Of a DNA stretch of 64,000 bases, positions 7,913-16,144 are shown in pieces. The notes beneath the pieces are model-generated. The model had not been told where the DNA came from. It saw nothing but the letters and a program-made list of their open reading frames with translations, and did not search any database. Each line of letters starts with the position of its first letter. Positions within the stretch are counted from its first letter, which is position 1. Made by a program: the position numbers and the translations under genes. This DNA is from Magnetospirillum sp. XM-1 (GTDB lineage: Bacteria > Pseudomonadota > Alphaproteobacteria > Rhodospirillales > Magnetospirillaceae). The stretch lies in NCBI RefSeq assembly GCF_001511835.1, contig NZ_LN997848.1, positions 1,922,001 through 1,986,000 on the forward strand, read 5' to 3'.

Positions 7913-9069
7913 GCCAGCCGCTCGAAACCGCGCTCCAGGTCTTCCAGCAGGTCGTCGGCATCCTCCAGCCCGGCGTGGAAGCGCAAGGACGGCCCGGCGG
8001 GGGACCAGTCCGTGGCGGTGCGGATGATGGAATGGCCCGAGGTGGGGATCACCAGGCTTTCGAAGCCCCCCCACGAGAAGCCCAGCTTGAAGTGGGAATA
8101 GCCGTCCAGCATGGCATCCACCGCCGCCTTGGCGGCCGACTTCAGGATCACCCCGAACAGGCCGCATCCGCCGCTGAAGTCCCGCTTCCACAAGTCGTGG
8201 CCGGGATCGGAGGGGAGGGGCGGATACAGCACGCGGTCCACCTCGGGCCGCGCCGCCAGCCAATTGGTGAGGCGCAGCGCCGTCTCGGAATGCTGACGCA
8301 GGCGGACGGGCAGGGTGCGCAGGCCGCGCAGGCCCAGATACATCTCCTCGGTGCCCGGCGAGTGGCCGAAGGTGGCGATGGAGGTCTTGACCTGCAGCCA
8401 CAGCTCGGGCGTGGCGGCGGTGATGGTGCCCAGCATGGCGTCGGCATGGCCGACGATATACTTGGTGGCCGCCTGGATCGAGATGTCGACGCCCTTGGTA
8501 AAGGGCTGGAAATGCAGCACCCCCCAGGTGTTGTCCATCATGACGATGGCGCCCGCCGCATGGGCCGCCTTCGCGATGGCCGGGATGTCCTGGATTTCGA
8601 AGGTCAGCGAGCCGGGGCTTTCGGTGAACACCACCTTTGTGTTGGGGCGGATCAGCGCCTTGATCCCGGCGCCCGTCAGCGGGTCGTAATAGGTGGTCTC
8701 GATCCCTAAGCCAGTCAGGACGCTGTCGCAGAACTTCCGCGTGGGGAAATAGGCGGTGTCGACCATCAGCAAATGGTCGCCGGCCTTGAGGAAGGCCAGC
8801 AGCGCGCCGGTGATGGCCGCCAGTCCCGACGAGGTGGCGACGGTGCGGTGCCCGCCCTCCAACTCGGCCACCGCCTCTTCCAGGGCGAAGGTGGTCGGCG
8901 TGCCGAAGCGGCCGTAGCGCACGCCCTCGAACGGCGTCTTGCCGCTCTTCTCCATGGCCGCCACCGAGGGGTGGAGGATGGTCGAGGCGTGGTAGACGGG
9001 GGGATTGACGGCGCCGTGAAAGGCTTCCGGCTTGCGGCCGGCATGGAGGATGCGGGTGGATTTCTTCAT
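7897..9069 (-). CDS. metC: Cystathionine beta-lyase
   Basis: PLP enzyme of the Cys/Met metabolism family, 390 residues, splitting cystathionine to homocysteine, pyruvate and ammonia. The cofactor lysine is in IQAATKYIVGHAD near residue 205; VRYGRFGTPTTFALEEAVAELEGG and MVDTAYFPTRKFCDSVL are family blocks, and SFSWGGFESL is typical of MetC near the C-terminus. It is the second gene of a leftward group with a 38-residue peptide upstream and DUF1007 and NicO genes overlapping downstream. Joining a sulfur enzyme to a metal-export pair is unusual and may only reflect transcription. Confidence 0.95.
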   Translation of the reverse strand: MKKSTRILHAGRKPEAFHGAVNPPVYHASTILHPSVAAMEKSGKTPFEGVRYGRFGTPTTFALEEAVAELEGGHRTVATSSGLAAITGALLAFLKAGDHLLMVDTAYFPTRKFCDSVLTGLGIETTYYDPLTGAGIKALIRPNTKVVFTESPGSLTFEIQDIPAIAKAAHAAGAIVMMDNTWGVLHFQPFTKGVDISIQAATKYIVGHADAMLGTITAATPELWLQVKTSIATFGHSPGTEEMYLGLRGLRTLPVRLRQHSETALRLTNWLAARPEVDRVLYPPLPSDPGHDLWKRDFSGGCGLFGVILKSAAKAAVDAMLDGYSHFKLGFSWGGFESLVIPTSGHSIIRTATDWSPAGPSLRFHAGLEDADDLLEDLERGFERLACAAS

Positions 9070-9142
9070 GTCATTCCGGCCGAGCGAACTGGGGCGGGCA
9101 TGGTGCCGTGCCAGAGGCCCTCAAGCCAAGGAATTTCGCGTG

Positions 9143-9259
9143 TCAGCCCGCCAGGGACAGGGCGGCGGCGGCCAGCAGCGCCAGGGCGGCGAAGGCGGCG
9201 AGGACGAGATGGGAGTTGTCCTGCGTGGCAACGCGGGCACGAGCCTTCCGGTTACGCAT
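9143..9259 (-). CDS. 38-residue single-helix membrane peptide
   Basis: An ATG at 9259 is preceded by AAAGGAGATGTCCC, a strong ribosome-binding site, and opens a 38-codon frame to TGA at 9143. The product starts MRNRKARARVATQDNSH, a basic cytoplasmic leader, and ends in one hydrophobic helix of about 19 residues (LVLAAFAALALLAAAAL) closing SLAG. The positive-inside pattern predicts an N-in inner-membrane peptide. It is 73 bases upstream of metC and may lead that operon. I do not recognise a family. The good ribosome-binding site and topology support a real gene. Confidence 0.6.
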   Translation of the reverse strand: MRNRKARARVATQDNSHLVLAAFAALALLAAAALSLAG

Positions 9260-9358
9260 GGGACATCTCCTTTGCTTCCGACCCTTCAAATATGGACGCG
9301 ATTGCGCCGGGCATCAAGTTGTCATGAAGATTCTTTCGAGGCGGCGGCGCCCGCGCCC

Positions 9359-9374
9359 CTATACCGGTGTATAG
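9359..9374. promoter_or_regulatory. Dyad between divergent units
   Basis: CTATAC-CGGT-GTATAG is a perfect 6-bp inverted repeat with a 4-base centre. It sits in the 186-base divergent space between the metC-side operon and the secreted 129-residue gene, a plausible operator position for either. No regulator can be named. Confidence 0.3.
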
Positions 9375-9445
9375 GCTGGTTGAAATAGCTCAATCCATTA
9401 CATAAGTCATAAAATGGTTGGGGTTATTCTTGGGGAGAAGGGACC

Positions 9446-9835
9446 ATGGACCGTAATCGCATTCTGTCGGCCGCCTTGGCGGCGGCCGGCCTTTCCGTGT
9501 TGTCGGCCTTTCCCGTTCTGGCTGGCGATTCCAAGGCGCAGGTGACCACCGCCGCCGCCCATGCGGGCATGGCCGCCACCGCCGCCGAACTGAAGATGGT
9601 CAAGGGGCATCTCCAGCATGTCATCAATTGCCTGGTCGGCCCGGCTGGCGAGGGATATGACGCGGCCCAGGCCAATCCGTGCAAGGATCAGGGCTTCGGG
9701 GCCATCCCCGACGCGCCCATGGACAAGATGCCGGCGCTGAAGATCGCCAAGGACGGCGCCGCCGAGTCCGATCTGGCCAAGGCGCAGGAAAAGGCCGCCG
9801 CGACCCAGGTCGCGCTGGGCAAGATCTCCATGTGA
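9446..9835 (+). CDS. Secreted protein of unknown function with His/Cys motif
   Basis: 129 residues with a clear signal peptide (residues 1-26, ending PVLAG). The mature part has GHLQHVINCLVGPAGEGYD and NPCKDQGFG: two histidines and two cysteines that could bind metal, heme or form a disulfide. The spacing is not CxxCH, so it is not a c-type cytochrome. The rest is Ala/Lys-rich and helical. The start follows GGGGAGAAGGGACC. It is divergent from the Ni/Co operon, which makes a metal role tempting but unproven. No family is recognised. Confidence 0.7.
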   Translation: MDRNRILSAALAAAGLSVLSAFPVLAGDSKAQVTTAAAHAGMAATAAELKMVKGHLQHVINCLVGPAGEGYDAAQANPCKDQGFGAIPDAPMDKMPALKIAKDGAAESDLAKAQEKAAATQVALGKISM

Positions 9836-9844
9836 AGATCTGAA

Positions 9845-9884
9845 CTATTCGCCGGGGGCCGAACTTTGGTTCGGCGGCGAATAG
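9845..9884 (+). terminator. Two-part hairpin after the secreted gene
   Basis: CTATTCGCCG (9845-9854) pairs with CGGCGAATAG (9875-9884), and inside it CCGAAC/GTTCGG (9859-9864 and 9869-9874) closes a TTTG loop, with a GGGG bulge. It starts 10 bases after the stop. No T tract follows, but a second hairpin at 9899-9932 does have one. Confidence 0.6.
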
Positions 9885-10162
9885 CGGATGAAATCGTGAT
9901 AACCCTGAGGGAAGAAATACTCTTAGGGTTATTTCATTTTCATGGCAAAGCTATTGGTACTATATATGCGTAAAATTACGTATTTTTGCTTCTGCTTGAG
10001 TGCGGTGCGGAAAAATTTTTAGGAAACAATGCTGTAACAACTCATGCCCAACTTGAGTTATATATTTGAATGTCAATATATTGCCGTTTGATAGAGGGGC
10101 GACTGTCTGAAACGGCCTTAACTTCCATCACTTAGTGTGTATCCTGCGCCCTTCTGGAAAAG
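9885..10162. other. AT-rich intergenic stretch with structured elements
   Basis: About 278 bases, strikingly AT-rich for this genome. ATAACCCT/AGGGTTAT (9899-9932) forms a hairpin followed by TTCATTTTC, which could be a terminator. CGTAA-AA-TTACG is a short perfect dyad at 9969-9980, just after TACTATATATG. Further on are runs such as GAAAAATTTTTAGG and TTATATATTTGAATG. It must contain the promoter of the downstream cyclase gene, and it is long enough for a small RNA. No coding frame with a ribosome-binding site is evident. Confidence 0.4.
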
Positions 10163-11890
10163 ATGCATTGCGGGGGCATCTCAGTGATCGTCAATCTGCG
10201 CATCGGTACCCGTCTCTCCCTGATCGTCGTCATTCTGCTGGCGGCGCTGGGTGGGGTGTCGCTGTACGCGCTGCACCAGATTCGCGACCGCCTGATGGCG
10301 GAACGCCAGAGCCAGAGCCGGATCATGGTGCAGGGCGCCCTGACCCAGATCGCCCGTTTTCACGCCATGGAGAAGGACGGCATCCTTCCGGCCGAGGCGG
10401 CGCAGAAGCTGGCGCTTCGGGCGGTGGACACGCTGCGCTACGGCCCCGACGAGTATGTGTGGGTCAACGATGCCCGCCCCGTGGTGCTGTCCCATCCCAT
10501 CGAGGGCATGGTGGGGCGCAACGTTGGCGACATCCGCGACATGGATGGCCGCCCGCTGTTTCTCGAGTTCAACCGCATCAGCGCCAGCAGCGGCAGCGGA
10601 ATCCTGGCCTATAAATGGCCCAAGCCCAACGACGACGTGCCCCAGCTGAAGATTTCCTATGTGGAAGGCTTCGCCCCCTGGGGCTGGACGGTGGGGTCGG
10701 GCATCTACGTGGACGACATCGACGCCGCCTATTCCGAGGTCGCCCGGCGCTTCGGATGGTTCGCCCTGCTGGCGGCGGCGGTCAGTTCGGCGGTGGCCTG
10801 GCTGGTGGCGTCGACCATCACCCGGCCGCTGTCGGCCATCACCCACCACATGACCCGGCTGGCGTCGGGGCAGGATGTGACGGTGAGCGAGACCGGGCGC
10901 GCCGACGAGGTGGGCGAACTGATCCGCGCCATGGCCGCCTTCAAGCGCCATCTGGCCGAGAAGGAGCAGTTCCGCGAGGCCCATGATTCCGTCCTGCGCG
11001 AGGCCGGCACCGTCTTCAACCTGATCAACGACGCGGTGATGGTCACCGATGCGCGCAACCACATCAAGCTGGTCAATCCGGCCTTCATCCGCATCACCGG
11101 CTATGGGCCGGACGAGGTGATCGGGCGCTCTCCCTCCATTCTCGCCTCGGGGCGGCACGACGAGGCCTTCTACGCCGCCATGTGGAAGCAGCTGGCGGCC
11201 ACCGGCGCCTGGAACGGCGAGATATGGAACCGCTCGAAGAGCGGAGAGGTCTATCCCGAATGGCTGTCGATCACCGCCATCAGGGATCGCGAGGGCCAAG
11301 CCAGGGGCTATGTGGCGACCTTCAGCAATATCGCCGAGCGCAAGCGCCGCGAGACGCGCATGCGCTGGCAGGCCGAGCATGACGCCCTGACCGGCCTGGC
11401 CAACCGCTCCCATTTCGAGGCGTCCCTGGCCCTGGCCCTGGCCGAGGCCCGCGAAAACCAGGATCAGGTGGCCCTGCTCTACGTTGACCTGGACGGCTTC
11501 AAGCAGGTCAACGACACCATGGGCCATGCGGCGGGCGACACGGTGCTGAGCGCCGTCGCCAAGCGTCTGCACGAGGTGGTGCGCGCCGACGATCTGGTGG
11601 CCCGGCTGGGCGGCGACGAATTCGCCGTGGTGATCCCCTGCCTGCACCGCGAGTCCGATGCGCGGGCCATCGCCGAAAAGATCGTCGCCCGGCTGTCGGA
11701 CCCCTTCGCGGTGGGCGACACCACCGCCCATATCGGGGCCAGCGTCGGCATCGCGCTCTATCCCGGCCACGGCGCCTCGCCCGAGGATCTGATCCTTGCC
11801 GCCGACGCGGCCATGTACCGGCGTAAGCAGGCGGGACGCAACGGCGTCACCATGGCTCGGCCCATGACGGCCGACGCTCCGGTCTCCTGA
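10163..11890 (+). CDS. Cache-HAMP-PAS diguanylate cyclase
   Basis: 575 residues: membrane helix near 15-37, periplasmic single Cache-type domain to about residue 190 (LRYGPDEYVWVNDARPVVLSHP is typical), second helix around 195-215, HAMP about 216-270, PAS about 285-395 (VMVTDARNHIKLVNPAF), and GGDEF about 405-565. The active site RLGGDEFAVV is intact, and RADD five residues before it is a complete inhibitory I-site. It should make c-di-GMP in response to a small periplasmic ligand. ATG 10163 gives the longest form; an in-frame GTG at 10184 would drop seven residues and is equally possible. A terminator follows directly. Confidence 0.9.
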   Translation: MHCGGISVIVNLRIGTRLSLIVVILLAALGGVSLYALHQIRDRLMAERQSQSRIMVQGALTQIARFHAMEKDGILPAEAAQKLALRAVDTLRYGPDEYVWVNDARPVVLSHPIEGMVGRNVGDIRDMDGRPLFLEFNRISASSGSGILAYKWPKPNDDVPQLKISYVEGFAPWGWTVGSGIYVDDIDAAYSEVARRFGWFALLAAAVSSAVAWLVASTITRPLSAITHHMTRLASGQDVTVSETGRADEVGELIRAMAAFKRHLAEKEQFREAHDSVLREAGTVFNLINDAVMVTDARNHIKLVNPAFIRITGYGPDEVIGRSPSILASGRHDEAFYAAMWKQLAATGAWNGEIWNRSKSGEVYPEWLSITAIRDREGQARGYVATFSNIAERKRRETRMRWQAEHDALTGLANRSHFEASLALALAEARENQDQVALLYVDLDGFKQVNDTMGHAAGDTVLSAVAKRLHEVVRADDLVARLGGDEFAVVIPCLHRESDARAIAEKIVARLSDPFAVGDTTAHIGASVGIALYPGHGASPEDLILAADAAMYRRKQAGRNGVTMARPMTADAPVS

Positions 11891-11896
11891 ACGGAA

Positions 11897-11924
11897 AAGC
11901 CCCCGCCGGGACGGGCGGGGGCTT
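11897..11924. terminator. Terminator after the Cache-GGDEF gene
   Basis: AAGCCCCCGCC (11897-11907) and GGCGGGGGCTT (11914-11924) form a perfect 11-bp stem with a 6-base loop, 6 bases after the stop. The A run before and TT after let it work in both directions, towards the convergent sulfurtransferase gene as well. Confidence 0.75.
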
Positions 11925-11934
11925 GGATCGAGAT

Positions 11935-11997
11935 GCGGCCGGGACGGCCGCGCTCCAAGGCCGGTCGCCATTCCCGGAGCGCGGGCATCCTGCCCGC
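11935..11997. repeat. Inverted pair of REP-like hairpin units
   Basis: Unit 1 is GCGGCC-GGGAC-GGCCGC followed by GCTCC (11935-11956). Unit 2, on the opposite strand, is GCGGGC-AGGAT-GCCCGC followed by GCTCC (11997 down to 11976). Each is a 6-bp stem, 5-base loop and a GCTCC tail, arranged tail to tail across about 19 bases. A third unit lies at 48109-48130. The structure resembles REP/BIME elements placed between convergent genes. Confidence 0.6.
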
Positions 11998-12003
11998 AAG
12001 GTC

Positions 12004-12858
12004 TTACTTTTCGATGGGGGTGTCGTCGCGGTTGCCCCATTCGGCCCACGAGCCGTCATAGACCGCCACGTTCTCGTGTCCCAGCAGGTTGAGCGCCAGC
12101 GCCACGGTACAGGCGGTGACCCCCGAGCCGCAGGAGATGGCCACCGGCTGCTTGGCGTCGATGCCGGCGGCGTCGAAGCGGGCTTTCAGCTGGTCGGCGG
12201 GCAGCATGCAGCGGGTCTTCTCGTCGATCAGGTCGGTGAACGGCACGTTGACCGAACCGGGGATGTGGCCCTGGTGCTTGGTGGGGCGCGGCTCGGCCGC
12301 CTCGCCCTTGAAGCGGGCCGGAGCGCGGGCGTCGAGCACCAGCTCGCGCTTGTTCTCCAGATTGGCCTTCATGTGGTCCAGGTCGCGGACCAGCAGGTGG
12401 TTGTAGTGGCTGATGAAGTGGCGGGTGCGGGGAACGGGGGGCAGGTCCTCCACCGGCAGCCCCTCGCGCAGCCACTTGGGGAAGCCGCCGTCCAGCACCG
12501 AGACGTCGCGGTGGCCGAAGGTGCGGAACATCCACCAGGCGCGCGCCGCGGCGCTGGTGAAGCCCGAGCCGTCGTAGATCACGATCTTGTTGCCGTTGCC
12601 CAGGCCCAGCTTGCGCACCTTGGAGGAGAACTTCTCCGGCGCGGGCAGCATGTGCGGCAGGGTGGAATCCGTGTCGGCGATCTCGTCGATGTCGAAGAAC
12701 ACGGCGCCAGGGATGTGCTCGGCGTCGTATTCCTCGCGCGCGTTGCGGTTCTGGGCCGGCGTGTACCAGCTGGCGTCCACGACGCGGACGTCGGGGGCGG
12801 AGAGGTGCGAAGCCAGCCACTCGGTGCTGACGAGGGCGTCCGGATTGGGATAGCTCAT
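12004..12858 (-). CDS. sseA: 3-mercaptopyruvate sulfurtransferase (two rhodanese domains)
   Basis: 284 residues, two tandem rhodanese domains; the first (about 8-125) is structural, the second (about 160-280) is catalytic. The active loop CGSGVTA near residue 235 is the mercaptopyruvate sulfurtransferase form, not the CRxGxR of thiosulfate sulfurtransferases. DGSWAEWGNRDDTPIEK is the typical C-terminus. It moves sulfur from 3-mercaptopyruvate to thiols or cyanide in the cytoplasm. The cysteine synthase gene lies 45 bases upstream on the same strand, so the two probably share a transcript and a role in cysteine turnover. Confidence 0.95.
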   Translation of the reverse strand: MSYPNPDALVSTEWLASHLSAPDVRVVDASWYTPAQNRNAREEYDAEHIPGAVFFDIDEIADTDSTLPHMLPAPEKFSSKVRKLGLGNGNKIVIYDGSGFTSAAARAWWMFRTFGHRDVSVLDGGFPKWLREGLPVEDLPPVPRTRHFISHYNHLLVRDLDHMKANLENKRELVLDARAPARFKGEAAEPRPTKHQGHIPGSVNVPFTDLIDEKTRCMLPADQLKARFDAAGIDAKQPVAISCGSGVTACTVALALNLLGHENVAVYDGSWAEWGNRDDTPIEK

Positions 12859-12903
12859 GCTTTTACGTCCCCCCTTGCGGGTTTGCTCTTGTTTCGTCGC
12901 CGC

Positions 12904-13908
12904 TCAGTCCAGCCAATCGGGCACCGGCAGATCGCGCTCGCGCAGGAAGGCCGGATTGAACAGCTTGCTTTGATAGCGGGTACCATAATCGCAGAGCACT
13001 GTCACCACTGTGTGTCCGGGTCCTAATATGCGCGCTACCTTGATGGCGGCCATCACGTTGATTCCGCTCGATCCTCCCAGGACCAGCCCTTCCTGCTTCA
13101 CCAGATCGAAAATCAGCGGCAGCGCTTCGTGGTCGGTGACCTGCACCTGATCGTCGATGGGGGCGCCGTCCAGGTTCCTGGTGATGCGCCCCTGGCCGAT
13201 GCCTTCGGTGATGGAGGTCCCCTCGGCCTTCAGCTCGCCATGGGCATAGTGGTTGTAAAGCGCCGAGCCCATGGGGTCGGCCAGAACCACCTTGATGTCC
13301 CTGTTGTGCTCCTTCAGCGCCATGCCGGTGCCGGCCAGGGTGCCGCCGGTGCCCACCGCGCAGGTGAAGGCGTCCACCTTGCCGTCGGTCTGGCGCCAGA
13401 TCTCCTGGCCGGTGGTGTTGAAATGGCCCATGCGATTGGCGGTGTTGTCGAACTGGTTGGCCCACAGCACGCCGTTGGGCTCGGTCTTGGCCAGTTCGCC
13501 CGCCAGGGTCTCGGAATAGCGCACGTAATTGCCGGGATTGGCGTAGGGCACCGCCGGGACAAGACGCAGATCGGCGCCCACCAGCCGCAGCATGTCCTTC
13601 TTTTCCTGGCTCTGGGTCTCGGGCATGACGATCACCGTCTTGTAGCCCAACGCGTTGGCCACCAGGGCCAGGCCGATGCCGGTATTGCCCGCCGTGCCCT
13701 CGACGATCACGCCGCCCGGCTTCAACAGGCCCCTGGCCTCGGCGTCGCGGATGATGGCCAGCGCGGCGCGGTCCTTGACCGAGCCGCCGGGGTTGAGGAA
13801 TTCGGCCTTGCCCAGGATCTCGCAGCCGGTCTCCTCGGATGCGCGCTTCAGGCGGATCAGGGGGGTGTTGCCGATGGTGTCGAGGAAGCCGTCGCGAATG
13901 TCCGTCAT
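12904..13908 (-). CDS. cysK: Cysteine synthase A
   Basis: PLP enzyme joining O-acetylserine and sulfide to cysteine. 334 residues. The cofactor lysine is in NPGGSVKDRAAL near residue 45, the substrate loop is EGTAGNTGIGLALVA, and the phosphate-binding glycines are GTGGTLAGTG near residue 180. The TAGNTG form and a ~335-residue length are typical of an alphaproteobacterial subgroup, slightly longer than E. coli CysK. It starts an operon with sseA. The 58-base upstream gap before the hydroxylase gene's end is AT-rich (ATTATTCTCGTGGTAATTAG) and probably carries the promoter. Confidence 0.94.
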   Translation of the reverse strand: MTDIRDGFLDTIGNTPLIRLKRASEETGCEILGKAEFLNPGGSVKDRAALAIIRDAEARGLLKPGGVIVEGTAGNTGIGLALVANALGYKTVIVMPETQSQEKKDMLRLVGADLRLVPAVPYANPGNYVRYSETLAGELAKTEPNGVLWANQFDNTANRMGHFNTTGQEIWRQTDGKVDAFTCAVGTGGTLAGTGMALKEHNRDIKVVLADPMGSALYNHYAHGELKAEGTSITEGIGQGRITRNLDGAPIDDQVQVTDHEALPLIFDLVKQEGLVLGGSSGINVMAAIKVARILGPGHTVVTVLCDYGTRYQSKLFNPAFLRERDLPVPDWLD

Positions 13909-13966
13909 GGTTTGTGTAGTTTCCGTCTAATTACCACGAGAATAATGTAGCTAGTCGGATGGCGGA

Positions 13967-16144
13967 CTACAAGGGTCGTGACGCTTCCCGGACCCGCTCG
14001 GGCGTGAACGGCACGGTTCTAAGGCGCACGCCCACCGCGTCGAACACCGCGTTGGCCAGGGCGGCGGGCACCGGGGTGGCGGCCGCCTCGCCGCCGCCCA
14101 TGGGGGGAAGGTCGGGGCGCTCGATCAGCTCGACGGCGATGTCGGGCACGTCGCCGAAGGTCAGGATGGGATAGCCGGACTGATCGACGGAGGTGACGTG
14201 CGACGTGTCGAAGGTCACTTCCTCGAGCAGGGTGCGCGACAGGGTCTGCAGGATGCAGCCCTCGATCTGCATCTTCAGGGCGTCGGGATTGATCACCAGC
14301 CCGCAATCATGGGCGCAGGCCACCCTTTTCACGGCGATGCCGCCGGATTCGCGGTCCACGGAGACTTCCATGGCGACGGCCACGTAGGTTTCCGAATGCT
14401 TGTAGTGGACATAGGCGATGCCGCGCCCGGTGCCGTCGGCCTGGGGATTGGGGATGGGCCGGGGCGCCCAGGCCAGCATGGAGGCGGCCTTGGACAGCAC
14501 GGTGACGCCCCGCAAGTCCCTCAGCCCGATCAGGCGGGCCACCAGCGGGTCCATGCCGACGCCGGCGCACAGCTCGTCGAAGAAGCTTTCCACCGCGAAG
14601 GTGTTGGCGATCTTGCCCGGTGCCCTGATGTTGCTGGGCCGCAGCGGGGCGTCGGCCAGCCAGTGGACCTTGACCTCCAGGTCGGCCACCGCGTAGGGCG
14701 GATCGCCGTTCTGGCTGATCAGGCCGGTGACCAGCCCCTTCGGCTGGTCGATTCCCGCCGCCTCGGGCGCCAGAAGCGGCACGTTGGGCAGATTGGCGGT
14801 GGCCTTGGGCAGCCACATCTCGGTGCTCCAGCCGGTCAGCACGCCGGCCTCGTTCATGCTGCCGCGCAGGGCCAGCAATTGCGGTGGCCCCTTGGGGTCC
14901 CAGCCCAGCTCGTCCTCGCGGCTCCAGGCGACGCGTACCGGCTTGCCGGTGGCCTTGGCCAGCAGGGCGGCGTCGGCGGCGGCGTCGTCATGGCCGTTCA
15001 TGCCGTAGCAGCCCGAACCGTCGAGATAGATCAGCCGCACCTTGTCCACCGGCAGCCCCAGCAGGGCGGCGAAGGCGGGGCGGAACTTGTGGGTGGCCTG
15101 CGACGCGGTCCAGATGGTGGCGGCGCCGCCCGCAACCTGGGCGACGGCGCAGCTGGGGCCCAGCGAGGCGTGGGACTGCACCGGCCAGTAATACTCCACG
15201 GCGGGCGGGGAATCGGCCAGGCGGGCGGGGGCGTCGCCCTTGGCCTTCAGCACCTCGTCGGCGGTGAACGGGCCGGATTTCAGCCAGCCGCGCACCGCGC
15301 CGTGGCCCATCAGCGGGGCGGATTCCGACCATTGCGCCTTCAGCATTCCCGCCGCCCGCACGGCGTCCCATTCCCGCTCGGCCACCACCGCCAGGAAATC
15401 CTTGATCCGCACCACCCGGACGCCCTTGATCCCCTTGACCGAGGCTTCGTCCACCTTGAGCAGGCGGGCTCCCACCGATGGCGGGCGGACGACCCGGCCA
15501 TGCAGCATGCCGGGCAGCTTGAAGTCATGGACATAGGTGTGGGTGCCGCAGACCTTGGCCGGCACGTCGGGGCGGGGCAGGGGCTTGCCCACCACCCGGT
15601 ATTCCGCCGGCTTGCGCAAGGGCGCCTTGGGGTCGAGCTGCAACTCGAAACCCCGTTCCCCCACCAGGTCTCCCATGCCGATGGAGCGTCCGCCATCCCT
15701 GGGCGCCACCATGCCGTCCACGAGGTCCAGATCCTCGGGTGGCAGTTCCAGGCGGGCGGCGGCCAGGCGGATCAGCGCCTGGCGCGCCGTGGCGGCGGCC
15801 TGCCTGATCTGCACGCCGCCCTTGGGCACGCCGGTGGAGCCAGCGGTGGGTCCCTGGTCGGGGGTCAGCATCGTGTCGCCCTCGATCAGGGTGATGGCGT
15901 CGACCCCGAGCCCCAGTTCCTCGGCGGCCATCTGGCGGATGGCGATGCGCAGGCCCTGGCCGAGGTCGACCTTGCCGCAATAGACGGTGACCTTGCCATC
16001 CGAACCGATGGCGAGAAACCCGTCCACTTCGACCGGGTCGACCGTCTTGGGTAGGGCCGCGAGCGAGGGGCGCGGCAGGGTGAAGGCCACCGTCAGGGCG
16101 GCGCAAGCGCCCAGGAAGGCGCGGCGCGAGAGATCTAGGCTCAT
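13967..16144 (-). CDS. Molybdopterin-binding large subunit, xanthine oxidase family (IorB/aldehyde oxidase-like)
   Basis: 725 residues. The N-terminus SLDLSRRAFLGACAALTVAF is a twin-arginine signal, so the enzyme works in the periplasm or at the membrane. Two aldehyde-oxidase-type domains follow; GQGLRIAIRQMAAEELG near residue 60 and the C-terminal GGGEAAATPVPAALANAVFDA with a conserved Glu fit isoquinoline-1-oxidoreductase-type beta subunits. The start at 16144 gives a 4-base ATGA overlap with the small subunit; the longer frame runs antiparallel to nothing real and merely crosses that gene. No FAD subunit is adjacent, as in IorAB-type enzymes that use a cytochrome. The substrate is unknown. 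Confidence 0.9.
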   Translation of the reverse strand: MSLDLSRRAFLGACAALTVAFTLPRPSLAALPKTVDPVEVDGFLAIGSDGKVTVYCGKVDLGQGLRIAIRQMAAEELGLGVDAITLIEGDTMLTPDQGPTAGSTGVPKGGVQIRQAAATARQALIRLAAARLELPPEDLDLVDGMVAPRDGGRSIGMGDLVGERGFELQLDPKAPLRKPAEYRVVGKPLPRPDVPAKVCGTHTYVHDFKLPGMLHGRVVRPPSVGARLLKVDEASVKGIKGVRVVRIKDFLAVVAEREWDAVRAAGMLKAQWSESAPLMGHGAVRGWLKSGPFTADEVLKAKGDAPARLADSPPAVEYYWPVQSHASLGPSCAVAQVAGGAATIWTASQATHKFRPAFAALLGLPVDKVRLIYLDGSGCYGMNGHDDAAADAALLAKATGKPVRVAWSREDELGWDPKGPPQLLALRGSMNEAGVLTGWSTEMWLPKATANLPNVPLLAPEAAGIDQPKGLVTGLISQNGDPPYAVADLEVKVHWLADAPLRPSNIRAPGKIANTFAVESFFDELCAGVGMDPLVARLIGLRDLRGVTVLSKAASMLAWAPRPIPNPQADGTGRGIAYVHYKHSETYVAVAMEVSVDRESGGIAVKRVACAHDCGLVINPDALKMQIEGCILQTLSRTLLEEVTFDTSHVTSVDQSGYPILTFGDVPDIAVELIERPDLPPMGGGEAAATPVPAALANAVFDAVGVRLRTVPFTPERVREASRPL

